Source of the DNA: Oscillibacter sp.
GTDB lineage: Bacteria > Bacillota > Clostridia > Oscillospirales > Oscillospiraceae
DNA: 49,946 nt
Assembly (NCBI GenBank): GCA_017446225.1
Contig: JAFSRH010000017.1
Coordinates: 1 to 49,946, forward strand
Direction: 5' to 3'
Below the pieces are notes generated by a model that did no database searches, was not told the DNA's origin, and saw only the letters and a list, made by a program, of their open reading frames with translations. A program made the position numbers and the translations under genes. Below, one piece after another: positions 14,538 through 22,149 of this stretch (position 1 is the first letter of the stretch; the number at the start of each line of letters is the position of its first letter).

Positions 14538-14947
14538 GTTTCGCTCCCTTCCCGCCGTTCCCGGCACGCCGCGCACTGGCCGTACAGTACCGTTTCCGCA
14601 CAGTCCAGCGTGAAATGGTCCGATTTCGACACCGCGTCCGCCAGCGCGGCGGCCCCGTTGCCGCTCATATGGAACGTGCGTCCGCATTCCGTACAGCACA
14701 GGTGCAGACAGCCCCGGCAGCTTTCCGCCGCCATGAACTGGTAACGGATTTCCCGTTCCCCGCCGCGTGTGCTCCGGCGTACCTGTCCCTCTAATTCGAG
14801 GTCCGACAGGTTCCGGTAAACCGCGCTCAGGCTGATGGATTCCGCTTTCAGCGCTTCGGCGATTTCCTGCGCCGTAAACAGTTCGTCCGGCCTCACGCGC
14901 AGATACGACAACAACGCTTTTCTTTGCCGGGTCACGTACTTGGACAA
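14534..14947 (-). CDS. Fur-family metal-responsive repressor (Zur-like)
   Basis: The 137-residue protein has the Fur winged helix (TAQEIAEALKAESISLSAVY, with RNLSDLELEGQVRR following) and the C-terminal dimer domain. Structural zinc cysteines are seen as CTEC and CAAC; a metal-site segment lies around CRGCLHLCC. The start is TTG at 14947 with AGGGGG upstream. It leads the metal-importer operon and overlaps the binding-protein gene by four bases, which makes zinc (Zur) the best guess; Fur, Mur or PerR function cannot be excluded. A 21-bp palindrome covers the predicted transcription start, so it probably represses its own operon when metal is ample. Confidence 0.88.
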   Translation of the reverse strand: MSKYVTRQRKALLSYLRVRPDELFTAQEIAEALKAESISLSAVYRNLSDLELEGQVRRSTRGGEREIRYQFMAAESCRGCLHLCCTECGRTFHMSGNGAAALADAVSKSDHFTLDCAETVLYGQCAACRERREGSET

Positions 14948-14968
14948 TGTCTACGCCCCCTGTTCTAA

Positions 14969-14989
14969 ATTTGCGAACCGTTCGCGAAT
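14969..14989. promoter_or_regulatory. Palindromic operator over the metal-operon start, candidate Zur box
   Basis: Arms ATTTGCGAAC and GTTCGCGAAT flank a single central C, with one mismatch per arm. This 10-1-10 layout resembles the n-1-n boxes of Fur-family proteins. It begins five bases after the -10 and covers the predicted start site, ideal for repression by the regulator encoded next to it. Confidence 0.7.
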
Positions 14990-14993
14990 CGGA

Positions 14994-15022
14994 ATCATAA
15001 CATACCCGCCGGTCCTTGTCAA
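14994..15022 (-). promoter_or_regulatory. Promoter of the metal-uptake operon
   Basis: Minus strand TTGACA (15022-15017), 17 bases, TATGAT (14999-14994). The start falls inside the palindrome at 14969-14989. Confidence 0.82.
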
Positions 15023-15110
15023 GCAAAATTTTTCTTGATTTAACCTGTATTTTAGTAGGTTTATACAATGCCGCCGCGCACAGATTTGCGCCGATTTGAC
15101 AAAATACCGC

Positions 15111-15139
15111 TTGCGGGACGGCATTCCGTATGGTACAAT
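15111..15139 (+). promoter_or_regulatory. Promoter of sufC-sufB
   Basis: TTGCGG (15111-15116), 17 bases, TACAAT (15134-15139) preceded by TGG. The leader of about 60 bases carries a hairpin with arms TTCCGCC/GGCGGAA. Confidence 0.6.
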
Positions 15140-15205
15140 GCCCCATACATGGAAAATGTTCCGCCTTCCGCTGGACGGGCGGAATCTGTTTGCGGGGGAG
15201 TGGCA

Positions 15206-15958
15206 ATGCTCGAATTACAAAACCTGTCCTTTTCCGTCACGGAGGACAAGCACAACAAGGAAATTCTGCGCGGAATCAGTCTCACGATTCCGGACGACAA
15301 ACTGGTCGTCCTGACCGGCCCGAACGGCGGCGGAAAGTCTACGCTCGCCAAACTCATCGCCGGTATCGAACAGCCGATTTCCGGGAAAATCCTGTTCAAC
15401 GGACAGGATATTACCGCCCTGTCCATCACGGAGCGCGCGCGGCTGGGTATCAGTTACGCCTTCCAACAGCCGGTACGTTTCAAGGGGATTCAGGTACTGG
15501 ACTTGATCCGCTTCGCCACGGGGAAAAATACGCTCTCGGTCGCGGAAGCCTGTGACTATCTGGCCGCCGTGGGCCTGTGCGCGAAAGACTATATCAACCG
15601 GGAAGTCAACAACAGCCTCTCCGGCGGGGAACTCAAGCGCATTGAGATTGCCACCGTACTGGCGCGGGGGGCGGCGCTGTCCATCTTTGACGAGCCGGAA
15701 GCGGGGATTGACCTTTGGAGCTTCCAGAACCTGATCCAGACCTTTGACGAAATGCGCCGGTCGATTCCGAACAGTTCCTTCCTCATTATCTCCCATCAGG
15801 AACGGATTCTGAACATCGCGGACGAAATTATGGTGCTCTCCAACGGACACTTGGAGCAGAGCGGAAACAAAGAAGAGATGTTGTCGGAACTGATTGGCAC
15901 GACTTCCGCCGTGCCCGGGTGCCGGAAAGTAGAGGGGGGGAACGGTTCGATATGCTGA
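15206..15958 (+). CDS. sufC: Iron-sulfur cluster assembly ATPase SufC
   Basis: SufC is the soluble ABC-type ATPase of the SUF scaffold; with SufB it builds and transfers iron-sulfur clusters. The 250-residue protein has Walker A GPNGGGKST, signature LSGGELKR and Walker B FDEPEAGIDLWSF. The last is characteristic of SufC rather than of transport ATPases, which mostly read DEPTSGLD. The start at 15206 has GGGGGAG six bases upstream; the longer open frame would include the promoter and was rejected. The stop overlaps the start of the next gene. It is the first of a two-gene operon. Confidence 0.93.
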   Translation: MLELQNLSFSVTEDKHNKEILRGISLTIPDDKLVVLTGPNGGGKSTLAKLIAGIEQPISGKILFNGQDITALSITERARLGISYAFQQPVRFKGIQVLDLIRFATGKNTLSVAEACDYLAAVGLCAKDYINREVNNSLSGGELKRIEIATVLARGAALSIFDEPEAGIDLWSFQNLIQTFDEMRRSIPNSSFLIISHQERILNIADEIMVLSNGHLEQSGNKEEMLSELIGTTSAVPGCRKVEGGNGSIC

Positions 15959-16878
15959 GCATGGACGAAATCAAAAAGCGGCTTCTGCTGGAAGTCGCCG
16001 ACCTGCACGACGTTCCGGAAGGAGCGTACAATATCCGCGCGGACGGAAAATCGGCGGGACGCCGTTCCTCCGCCAACATCATCATCACGCCAAAAGAGCA
16101 CGGGAGCGGACTTGATATCGAAATCCGTCCCGGCACCCGGAACGAAAGCGTTCACATTCCGGTGGTCATGACGGAAAGCGGCCTCAAGGAAGTGGTCTAC
16201 AATGACTTCCACATCGGCGACAACTGCGACATTCTGATTGTCGCCGGGTGCGGTATCGACAACTGCGGAAATCAGGACTCCCAGCATGACGGCATTCACC
16301 GCTTCTATGTCGGGAAGAACTCGCGCGTGAAGTACGTGGAAAAGCACTACGGTTCCGGCACGGGGAGCGGGAAACGGATTCTGAACCCGGTCACGGAAGT
16401 GTATCAGGAAGAAAACAGCTTTGTGGAAATGGAAATGGTGCAGATCAAGGGCGTGGACGACACCAACCGCACGACCAACGCGGACCTGTCCGCGGGGGCC
16501 AAGCTGATTGTCCGGGAACGCCTGATGACGCACGGGGAGCAGAACGCGTACAGCAAGTACGTGGTGAATCTGAACGGGGCCGGGTCGAGCGCGGACGTGG
16601 TATCGCGTTCCGTGGCGCGGGACAAGTCCTATCAGACCTTTGACGCGAAAGTCGTGGGCAACGCGCCCTGTTCCGGACACACGGAATGTGACTCCATCAT
16701 CATGGATCAAGGCCGGATTCTGGCAATCCCGTCTTTGGAGGCCAACGACCTTGACGCCGCGCTGGTCCACGAGGCCGCCATTGGCAAAATCGCCGGGGAG
16801 CAGATTGTCAAACTTCTGACGCTGGGCATGACCGAAGCGGAGGCCGAAGAAAAAATTATCAACGGCTTCCTGAAATGA
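15952..16878 (+). CDS. sufB: SufB/SufD-family scaffold protein
   Basis: The 308-residue protein matches the shorter SufB-like scaffold found with SufC in many strict anaerobes, in contrast to SufB of about 460-480 residues. The centre has the beta-helix region (GKRILNPVTEVYQEENSFVE, then EMVQIKGVDDTNR). Near the C-terminus the core residues are present: Cys in NAPCSGHTECD and His in VHEAAIGKIAGEQ. Start ATG at 15952, seven bases before the sufC stop ends, with AGAGGGGGG about ten bases upstream; ATG at 15961 is an alternative. No SufS desulfurase, SufU or SufD follows, so sulfur must come from elsewhere or the unit works as a minimal SufBC-type system. Confidence 0.9.
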   Translation: MLSMDEIKKRLLLEVADLHDVPEGAYNIRADGKSAGRRSSANIIITPKEHGSGLDIEIRPGTRNESVHIPVVMTESGLKEVVYNDFHIGDNCDILIVAGCGIDNCGNQDSQHDGIHRFYVGKNSRVKYVEKHYGSGTGSGKRILNPVTEVYQEENSFVEMEMVQIKGVDDTNRTTNADLSAGAKLIVRERLMTHGEQNAYSKYVVNLNGAGSSADVVSRSVARDKSYQTFDAKVVGNAPCSGHTECDSIIMDQGRILAIPSLEANDLDAALVHEAAIGKIAGEQIVKLLTLGMTEAEAEEKIINGFLK

Positions 16879-16881
16879 AAA

Positions 16882-16911
16882 ACAGGGGCGTCCGGACCGG
16901 ACCGCCCCTGT
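16882..16911. terminator. Bidirectional terminator between sufB and the methyltransferase gene
   Basis: Arms ACAGGGGCG and CGCCCCTGT with 12 bases between. The minus side runs into TTTTTC; the plus side into TCATTGTT. Confidence 0.75.
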
Positions 16912-16917
16912 CATTGT

Positions 16918-17544
16918 TCAGATTTTCCCGGCCATGACGCACATCCAGAGCATATTGTTATGGTGAATGACGCGCACACGCGGAAATCCCGCGAATTTTA
17001 ACGCCGCTTCCAAATCCTCTCCGGTATATGTACGCATACGCTTTATGATTTTCTCGTACTGTTCGCCGTTTCCGTTGCGGCCGTCCAGCTCGTTGACAAT
17101 CATAAACGTTCCGCCCGGGCGGAGCACGCGGTACACTTCCCGGAATCCGTCCTCAATGGTGGTCCAAAAGTACACGGTTTCGATTGCCGTCACAAGGTCA
17201 AAGGTGTCGTCCGGCAACGGCAGGCTCATCGCGTTGCCTTCCACGACCTGACAGCGTCCGGCCGAAATCGCCGCGCGGTTTTTCGACTTGGTCTTTTTCA
17301 CCGACAGCGGCGCGTAATCCACGCCCGTTGCGTGCGCTTCCGGGTAACGGCGCAGGAACGCGGACAGGTTCCGTCCGCCGCCGCAGCCCACGTCCAGAAT
17401 CTCCGCCGGGTTGCCCTGATAGATGCCCATGGACCAGTCCGCCAGTTTCGCGTGTCTGCCGCCGTTCATACGGTTCAACATCAGGGTTCCGAGGATTCCG
17501 CGCGGTTTCCGGCTCATATTCAGAAAGCGCTCCCATAAATTCAT
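16918..17544 (-). CDS. Class I SAM-dependent methyltransferase
   Basis: The 208-residue protein has the SAM-binding motif ILDVGCGGGRNLSAFLRR (about 48-65), the acidic loop GVDYAPLSV, motif II-like DDTFDLVTAIETVYFW, and VLRPGGTFMIVNE. This is the UbiE/Methyltransf_11 pattern for small-molecule or lipid acceptors; the acceptor cannot be told. It is a single-gene unit with its own promoter, convergent with sufB, and has AAGGGGGAA before the ATG at a slightly long distance. No neighbour indicates its pathway. A palindrome shared with the PTS promoter lies about 60 bases upstream of its -35. Confidence 0.88.
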   Translation of the reverse strand: MNLWERFLNMSRKPRGILGTLMLNRMNGGRHAKLADWSMGIYQGNPAEILDVGCGGGRNLSAFLRRYPEAHATGVDYAPLSVKKTKSKNRAAISAGRCQVVEGNAMSLPLPDDTFDLVTAIETVYFWTTIEDGFREVYRVLRPGGTFMIVNELDGRNGNGEQYEKIIKRMRTYTGEDLEAALKFAGFPRVRVIHHNNMLWMCVMAGKI

Positions 17545-17606
17545 ACAGGTGTTCCCCCTTGCCGCTCTTTGGTGACGCGGCCTCCGCCGCGGTAAAGTCT
17601 GTGTGT

Positions 17607-17635
17607 ATTCTACCAGTAAGCGGACGGAGCGTCAA
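17607..17635 (-). promoter_or_regulatory. Promoter of the methyltransferase gene
   Basis: Minus strand TTGACG (17635-17630), 17 bases, TAGAAT (17612-17607) with TGG before it. Confidence 0.72.
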
Positions 17636-17695
17636 GCGGTATTCTGAAAATATTAAGCGTGAATTTGGTTGCAAATCGTGTCAAAAACATGGATA

Positions 17696-17726
17696 TTTCT
17701 TACAATTTGTAACAATTTGTAAGAAA
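17696..17726. promoter_or_regulatory. Long palindrome containing TTACA-N3-TGTAA, candidate operator
   Basis: Fifteen-base arms, 14 of 15 paired, around one central base. The left part is a perfect TTACAATTTGTAA (17700-17712), the same plan as the site over the PTS promoter at 21927-21939. The right part is a second, imperfect copy. It lies between the ptsI terminator and the methyltransferase promoter, and its outer end overlaps the terminator's T run. Confidence 0.55.
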
Positions 17727-17750
17727 AAGGCCCCCGCCGTGACGGCGGGG
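17722..17750 (-). terminator. Terminator of the PTS operon
   Basis: Arms CCCCGCCG (17732-17739) and CGGCGGGG (17743-17750) with a three-base loop, followed on the minus strand by GCCTTTTTCTT. It begins about 20 bases after the ptsI stop. Confidence 0.88.
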
Positions 17751-17771
17751 ACGTTGCTTTGTTACGCGCAA

Positions 17772-19427
17772 TCAGCACTTCAGCGCGTCCAGCGTGCAGG
17801 TCTTGGCAATGCTCTTGCGAATCTCGGCGCGCAGGGGCAGGACGGAGGACGGGGAAACGCTCAGCTCGTCAATACCAATGGCAAGGAACGTGGGCAGGAG
17901 GGAAAGGTCCGCGCCCAGTTCGCCACAAATGCCAATCCACTTGCCCTTTTCATGGGCGGCGTCCGCGGCCATTTTCAGCGCGCGCAGGACGGCCGGATGG
18001 TGCGGGTCGAAGAACTTGCCCAAGTCATTGGCCTGACGGTCACAGGCCAGCGTGTACTGGGTCAGGTCGTTGGTGCCCACGGAGAAGAAGTCGACCAGTT
18101 CGGCCAGTTCGGGGGCCACGAAGATGGAGGACGGCGTTTCAATCATGATACCGATTTCGGTCTCCTCATTGAACGGAATCCCCTCTTCTTTGAGTTCGGC
18201 CATGACCTTTTCACAAGCGCGTCTGCACTCCTTGACTTCCCATACGGACGTAATCATGGGGAACATGATGGCGACTTTGCCGTAGGCGGAAGCGCGGTAG
18301 AGGGCGCGAAGCTGAGTACGGAACACGTCCGGGTTGTTGAGGCAGATACGGATCGCGCGTACGCCCATGGCGGGGTTTTCTTCTTTCTTGAGGTGGAAAT
18401 ACTCAACCTGTTTGTCGGCGCCGATATCCAGCGTACGAATAATGACGCGTTTGCCGTCCATGGCGGCGGCGACCTTCTTGTAGGCTTGGAACTGCTTCTC
18501 CTCGGAGGGGTAATCGTTCTCGGCCAGATACAGGAACTCGGAACGGAACAGGCCGATTCCCTGTCCGTCATTGTTCTTGACGGCGGTCACGTCGTCCGGG
18601 TTGCCAATGTTGCAGTAGACGTTGATGTGACGCCCGTCAAGGGTGACGTCCTCCTGTCCCTTCATGGCGGCCATGAGTTCCTTGAACTTCTTTTGTTTCT
18701 CCATCTTGTCCTTGAACACCTGAATGGTCAGGTTGTCGGGGTCAAGGACCACTTGGCCGGTCTCGCCGTCAAGGTAGGCCATACGGTTTTGGAGCGTCTC
18801 CTTGAGGTCGGCGCCCAGTCCGCAGATGGCGGGAATGCCCATGGTACGGGCCAGAATGGCGGTATGGCCGTTGCTGGATCCGGCGGTCAGGGCAAAGCCC
18901 AGAATCTTACTCTTGTCAAGCTGGAGCGTCTCGGAGGGGGCAAGGTCATCGGAACAGAGAATGACCGGCTCCTCGGAGTCAATGCCGCCCTCGGCAACGC
19001 CCATCAGGTTGTTGAGAATGCGCTGCGTAACGTCCTTGACGTCCGCGGAACGCGCTCTCATATAGGCATCGTCCATGGCGGCGAACATGGCGGCGAACTG
19101 CTCTCCGGCTTCCTTGACGGCGTACTCGGCGTTGCAGGACTCGTCATTGAGCATGGTTTCGATCGCTTCCACATAGTCGTCATCGTCACAGAACATGGCG
19201 TGGGTCTCGAACAGAACCGCGCTTTCTTCTCCGGCCTCTTCCCGGCACTTGTCCGCCAGCGCGTAAAGCTGGTTGGACGATTTCTCCCGCGCCTCCACAA
19301 CGCGCGCCTTTTCGGCGTCAAGGTCCGTGACCTTCAGCTTTACGATTTCGTTGTTCGGACGCTGGAAGAAATAGAGCGGACCCCTGACGACTCCCTTGGA
19401 GACGCCTTTGCCTTGAATCAGAACCAT
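17772..19427 (-). CDS. ptsI: Phosphoenolpyruvate--protein phosphotransferase (PTS enzyme I)
   Basis: Enzyme I takes phosphate from PEP and passes it to HPr, the first step of PTS sugar uptake, in the cytoplasm. The 551-residue protein has all domains: the N-terminal swivelling domain with the phosphohistidine in SSNGHTAILARTMGIPAICG (GHTAI replaces the usual SHxAI), and the PEP-binding barrel with FSVGTNDLTQYTLACDR and the catalytic cysteine in GICGELGAD. The start at 19427 has AGGAGG seven bases upstream; an ATG seven codons earlier lies before this RBS and was rejected. It follows ptsH after a 129-base gap that holds a strong stem-loop, and ends at a terminator. The operon also holds a sugar-specific IIBCA. 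Confidence 0.96.
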   Translation of the reverse strand: MVLIQGKGVSKGVVRGPLYFFQRPNNEIVKLKVTDLDAEKARVVEAREKSSNQLYALADKCREEAGEESAVLFETHAMFCDDDDYVEAIETMLNDESCNAEYAVKEAGEQFAAMFAAMDDAYMRARSADVKDVTQRILNNLMGVAEGGIDSEEPVILCSDDLAPSETLQLDKSKILGFALTAGSSNGHTAILARTMGIPAICGLGADLKETLQNRMAYLDGETGQVVLDPDNLTIQVFKDKMEKQKKFKELMAAMKGQEDVTLDGRHINVYCNIGNPDDVTAVKNNDGQGIGLFRSEFLYLAENDYPSEEKQFQAYKKVAAAMDGKRVIIRTLDIGADKQVEYFHLKKEENPAMGVRAIRICLNNPDVFRTQLRALYRASAYGKVAIMFPMITSVWEVKECRRACEKVMAELKEEGIPFNEETEIGIMIETPSSIFVAPELAELVDFFSVGTNDLTQYTLACDRQANDLGKFFDPHHPAVLRALKMAADAAHEKGKWIGICGELGADLSLLPTFLAIGIDELSVSPSSVLPLRAEIRKSIAKTCTLDALKC

Positions 19428-19479
19428 AGCGCTTCCTCCTGTTATCATCGTTTCACTGCGCCGCCCGCGCGGGACGGCG

Positions 19480-19521
19480 AACGGGAGCGCCCGCCAGACC
19501 AGCGGCGTAGGCTCTCCCGTT
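19480..19521 (-). other. Intergenic stem-loop between ptsH and ptsI
   Basis: Perfect eight-base arms AACGGGAG and CTCCCGTT enclose 26 GC-rich bases that can pair further. There is no T run after it, so it may stabilise or separate the ptsH and ptsI parts of the mRNA rather than end transcription. Confidence 0.55.
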
Positions 19522-19556
19522 GCGGATTATGTTCCCCGTTGCCGGGGGACGGCTTA

Positions 19557-19829
19557 TCAGATATCAGCGGCGAAGTTGTTCTTGAAGAACGCCTTCATAG
19601 CGTCCAGCGCGGCATCCTCATCGCCGCCGTCAACGCTGACCGTAACCTCATCGCCCTTCTTGACGCCCAGACCCATCAGCTTCATGAGCTGGGAGGCCTT
19701 CACGGTCTTGTCGCCCTTGGTGACGCTCACAACGGTGTCGCCCAGAGCCTTGGCTTCCTTGGCCAGCATTCCGGCGGGGCGGGCGTGGATTCCCAATTCG
19801 TCCTGAATGACACACTTGAACTCTTTCAT
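19557..19829 (-). CDS. ptsH: Phosphocarrier protein HPr
   Basis: HPr relays phosphate from enzyme I to the sugar permeases, and in Firmicutes acts with CcpA in catabolite control when phosphorylated on Ser46. The 90-residue protein has His15 in GIHARPAGML and Ser46 in KASQLMKLMGLG, at the expected positions. The segment after Ser46 reads QLMKLMGL, in place of the Bacillus SIMGVMSL, and is still hydrophobic as HPr kinase and CcpA contacts require. AAGGAGAG lies seven bases before the ATG. The 143-base gap upstream holds a large nested stem-loop, so HPr level may be set apart from that of the permease. Confidence 0.96.
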   Translation of the reverse strand: MKEFKCVIQDELGIHARPAGMLAKEAKALGDTVVSVTKGDKTVKASQLMKLMGLGVKKGDEVTVSVDGGDEDAALDAMKAFFKNNFAADI

Positions 19830-19904
19830 TTTGAACTCTCCTTACTACATGAATAACTATTATTTGGAAGCGGGCGCGGGATTCCCGCTCTCAAACGAAG
19901 CGTA

Positions 19905-19968
19905 AGCCCCGAAAGCCTGTCCGGACGCGTCCGCGTGACACGGACAGGCGATCATCTCCGTCGGGGCT
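19905..19968 (-). other. Large nested stem-loop between IIBCA and ptsH
   Basis: Outer arms AGCCCCGA (19905-19912) and TCGGGGCT (19961-19968) enclose inner arms CCTGTCCG (19916-19923) and CGGACAGG (19941-19948). It begins five bases past the IIBCA stop. There is no T run on the minus strand, so a processing or stabilising role, or partial termination, is more likely than full termination. Confidence 0.6.
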
Positions 19969-19972
19969 GTTT

Positions 19973-21850
19973 TCAGGCGTTCACCACTCCGGGATACGCC
20001 ACGGAATTGTAATCATCGCTGTTGGTCAACAGGGTAACGACCACGTCAGGATGGTTGGCGGCCTTGATTTTCGCGCGGTCGAACTTGACCAGCGGCTGAC
20101 CGGCCTTGACCTCATCGCCCTCTTTGACCAGCGCTTGGAAGCCATCGCCGTTCATGGCGACCGTGTCCACGCCGATATGAATGAGCACTTCCATGTCCCC
20201 GGGTCCGGTGATGCCGACCGCGTGCTGAGTTTCGGCGACAGAGGAGATGGTGCCGTCATAGGGAGCGCGTACAACGCCCTCATCGGGCCACACGCCGACG
20301 CCGGTGCCCAGTACGCCCGCCGCGAAAGTGGGGTCAGGAATTTCCGTATGGGCAATCACTTTTCCGGGGACGGGCGCGAGCACCGTTCCGGCCTCACAGG
20401 TAATGACGGGTTGCTGGGGCTGGGCGGGTTGCGCGGGAATGTCGGACGCGGAAACCTTTGGCGCGGGGGCCTCCTCGGTCCATACGAACCACGTGCCGAC
20501 AAAGGCGATACCGCCGGAGACGGCCAGCAGGATGGTGTAGACCACGGGATTGTTAATGGTCAGGTAGCCGGGAATGCCGGTGACGCCGTAAGCGGTGGCG
20601 CCCAAACCGGTAATCGCGCCGAAGATGGCGCCGACCGCGCCGCCGACCATGCCGCACACGAACGGTTTGAAGAAGCGCATATTGACGCCGAAGATGGCCG
20701 GCTCTGTAATGCCCAGCGCGGCGGAAGCGGAGGACGGAATCGCAATGACTTTCGTTTTGTTGTTCATCGCTTTGAGGCCGACCGCAAGGCAGGCGCCGAA
20801 CTGCGCGAAGTTCGCGGCGGAGGCTATCGGCATCCACGTGTTCAAGCCTGTGGACGAGAGCATACCGGCCTCAATGACATTGTACATATGGTGCAGGCCC
20901 ATAACGACAGTCGCCGGATACACAGCGCCCATAATCATGGCGCCGATGGGATTCGCGACAATCGTTTCGGCCAGATTCAGCACGATGGTTTCCAGACCGG
21001 AGAAGATGGGTCCGATGACCATGAAGGTCAGCAGGGCGGTGACAAACACGGTGCACAGGGGAGTGACGAACAGGTCAATCATTTCGGGGACGTGCTTGTG
21101 CAGCCACTTTTCCCACTGGCACATGAACCAGATGGAAATGACCACCGGAATGACGTGGCCCTGATAACCCAACTGGTTAATCTGGCCGAGGGTGTAGGAA
21201 TCGGTAATCTTGATGTGTCCGAAGAGGTACCAGACGTCATACCCGTTGGCGGCGTTCCAGCCGTTGGTCAGGGCGGAGTGAATCATGAGCAGGCCCACGA
21301 CCGCGCCGAGGAAGATGTTCCCGCCGAACACGCGCGCGGCGGACACGGCAACGATTACGGGCAGGTACGCGAAAGCGGTGTTGGCGACCATGTCAAGGAA
21401 GCCGTACCAGTCGGTTTCGGCGAATCCGAGGCCGGGAATTTTTCCGAGCGCTTCCACAAGGCCCATCATCAGGCCGGAAGCCACGATAGCCGGAAGAATG
21501 GGTACAAACACGTCACCCAACGCTTTGACCATACGTTTGGGGAGGGGTTGCTGGGCGGCGGCGGCGGCTTTGACCTCTTCCTTGCTCGCGGCGGTCAGGC
21601 CGGTAATGGCAAGGAATTCGTCATAGACCTTGTTGACGGTACCGGTGCCGATGATGAGCTGAAGCTGTCCGGCATTGGAAAAGACGCCCTTGACGCCTTC
21701 CACATCTTCCAGAGCCTTCATGTCCATCTTGCTGTTGTCCGCAATGACAAGACGCAGACGGGTTGCGCAGTGCGCGGCGCTTACAACGTTCTCTTTGCCG
21801 CCGAGATGGCTAAAGATTTCTTCCGCGCATTTCCGATAGTCCAGTGCCAT
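19973..21850 (-). CDS. PTS sugar transporter subunit IIBCA (sucrose/glucoside family)
   Basis: The 625-residue permease takes up and phosphorylates a sugar. Domains in order: IIB (residues 1-90) with the phospho-cysteine Cys28 in HCATRLR; IIC, about ten membrane segments with GITEPAIFGVN; and a C-terminal IIA of the glucose type (about 485-625) with LAPVPGKVI, the GVGVWP core and the active histidine in HIGVDTVAM. This IIBCA fusion is typical of sucrose, trehalose and beta-glucoside permeases. The nearby fructokinase and amylosucrase-like genes point to sucrose, but that is inference. The start at 21850 has GGGAGAG before it; an upstream ATG was rejected. It is the first gene of the unit IIBCA-ptsH-ptsI, read from 21933-21961. 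Confidence 0.93.
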   Translation of the reverse strand: MALDYRKCAEEIFSHLGGKENVVSAAHCATRLRLVIADNSKMDMKALEDVEGVKGVFSNAGQLQLIIGTGTVNKVYDEFLAITGLTAASKEEVKAAAAAQQPLPKRMVKALGDVFVPILPAIVASGLMMGLVEALGKIPGLGFAETDWYGFLDMVANTAFAYLPVIVAVSAARVFGGNIFLGAVVGLLMIHSALTNGWNAANGYDVWYLFGHIKITDSYTLGQINQLGYQGHVIPVVISIWFMCQWEKWLHKHVPEMIDLFVTPLCTVFVTALLTFMVIGPIFSGLETIVLNLAETIVANPIGAMIMGAVYPATVVMGLHHMYNVIEAGMLSSTGLNTWMPIASAANFAQFGACLAVGLKAMNNKTKVIAIPSSASAALGITEPAIFGVNMRFFKPFVCGMVGGAVGAIFGAITGLGATAYGVTGIPGYLTINNPVVYTILLAVSGGIAFVGTWFVWTEEAPAPKVSASDIPAQPAQPQQPVITCEAGTVLAPVPGKVIAHTEIPDPTFAAGVLGTGVGVWPDEGVVRAPYDGTISSVAETQHAVGITGPGDMEVLIHIGVDTVAMNGDGFQALVKEGDEVKAGQPLVKFDRAKIKAANHPDVVVTLLTNSDDYNSVAYPGVVNA

Positions 21851-21925
21851 GCTCACTCTCCCTTTCTTCTCACTAAGGTAATTACGGCGGAACCGTCCGG
21901 CGGACAAATTCCGGGCCGTGAAAAC

Positions 21926-21961
21926 ATTACATATTGTAATCTTTTTTTACCTTTTTGTAAA
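21926..21961 (-). promoter_or_regulatory. Promoter and operator of the PTS operon
   Basis: Minus strand TTTACA (21961-21956), 17 bases, TACAAT (21938-21933). The -10 is buried in a perfect palindrome ATTACA-N3-TGTAAT (21926-21940), so a bound repressor would block RNA polymerase. The core TTACA-N3-TGTAA recurs at 17700-17712. Confidence 0.72.
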
Positions 21962-22115
21962 GCCGCAAAATTCATAAACATTGCAACGCTCCCTTGTGCA
22001 AAGCGTCTAACGGAGCGCGGAAAACCTTGTGCAATGCGTCAACTCCGCGCGCCTCGCACGCGGCCCGGCGTACGGTCAGGGTCCCGAAACATTGGCTTCC
22101 GCGGACAGAAACCGC

Positions 22116-22135
22116 CCGCCCCATGTGCGGGGCGG
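22116..22135 (-). terminator. Probable terminator of the fructokinase-GH13 operon
   Basis: Arms CCGCCCC and GGGGCGG with a six-base loop, about 15 bases past the GH13 stop; the minus-strand tail is GCGGTTTCTG, only weakly T-rich. Confidence 0.5.
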
Positions 22136-22149
22136 ACAGCGTCCGGAAT

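Noticed and set aside
17184-19856. 890-codon open frame on the plus strand
   Set aside because: It runs antisense across ptsI and ptsH, whose identity is certain. Its protein is low in recognisable motifs and its length follows from GC-rich codon use on the other strand.
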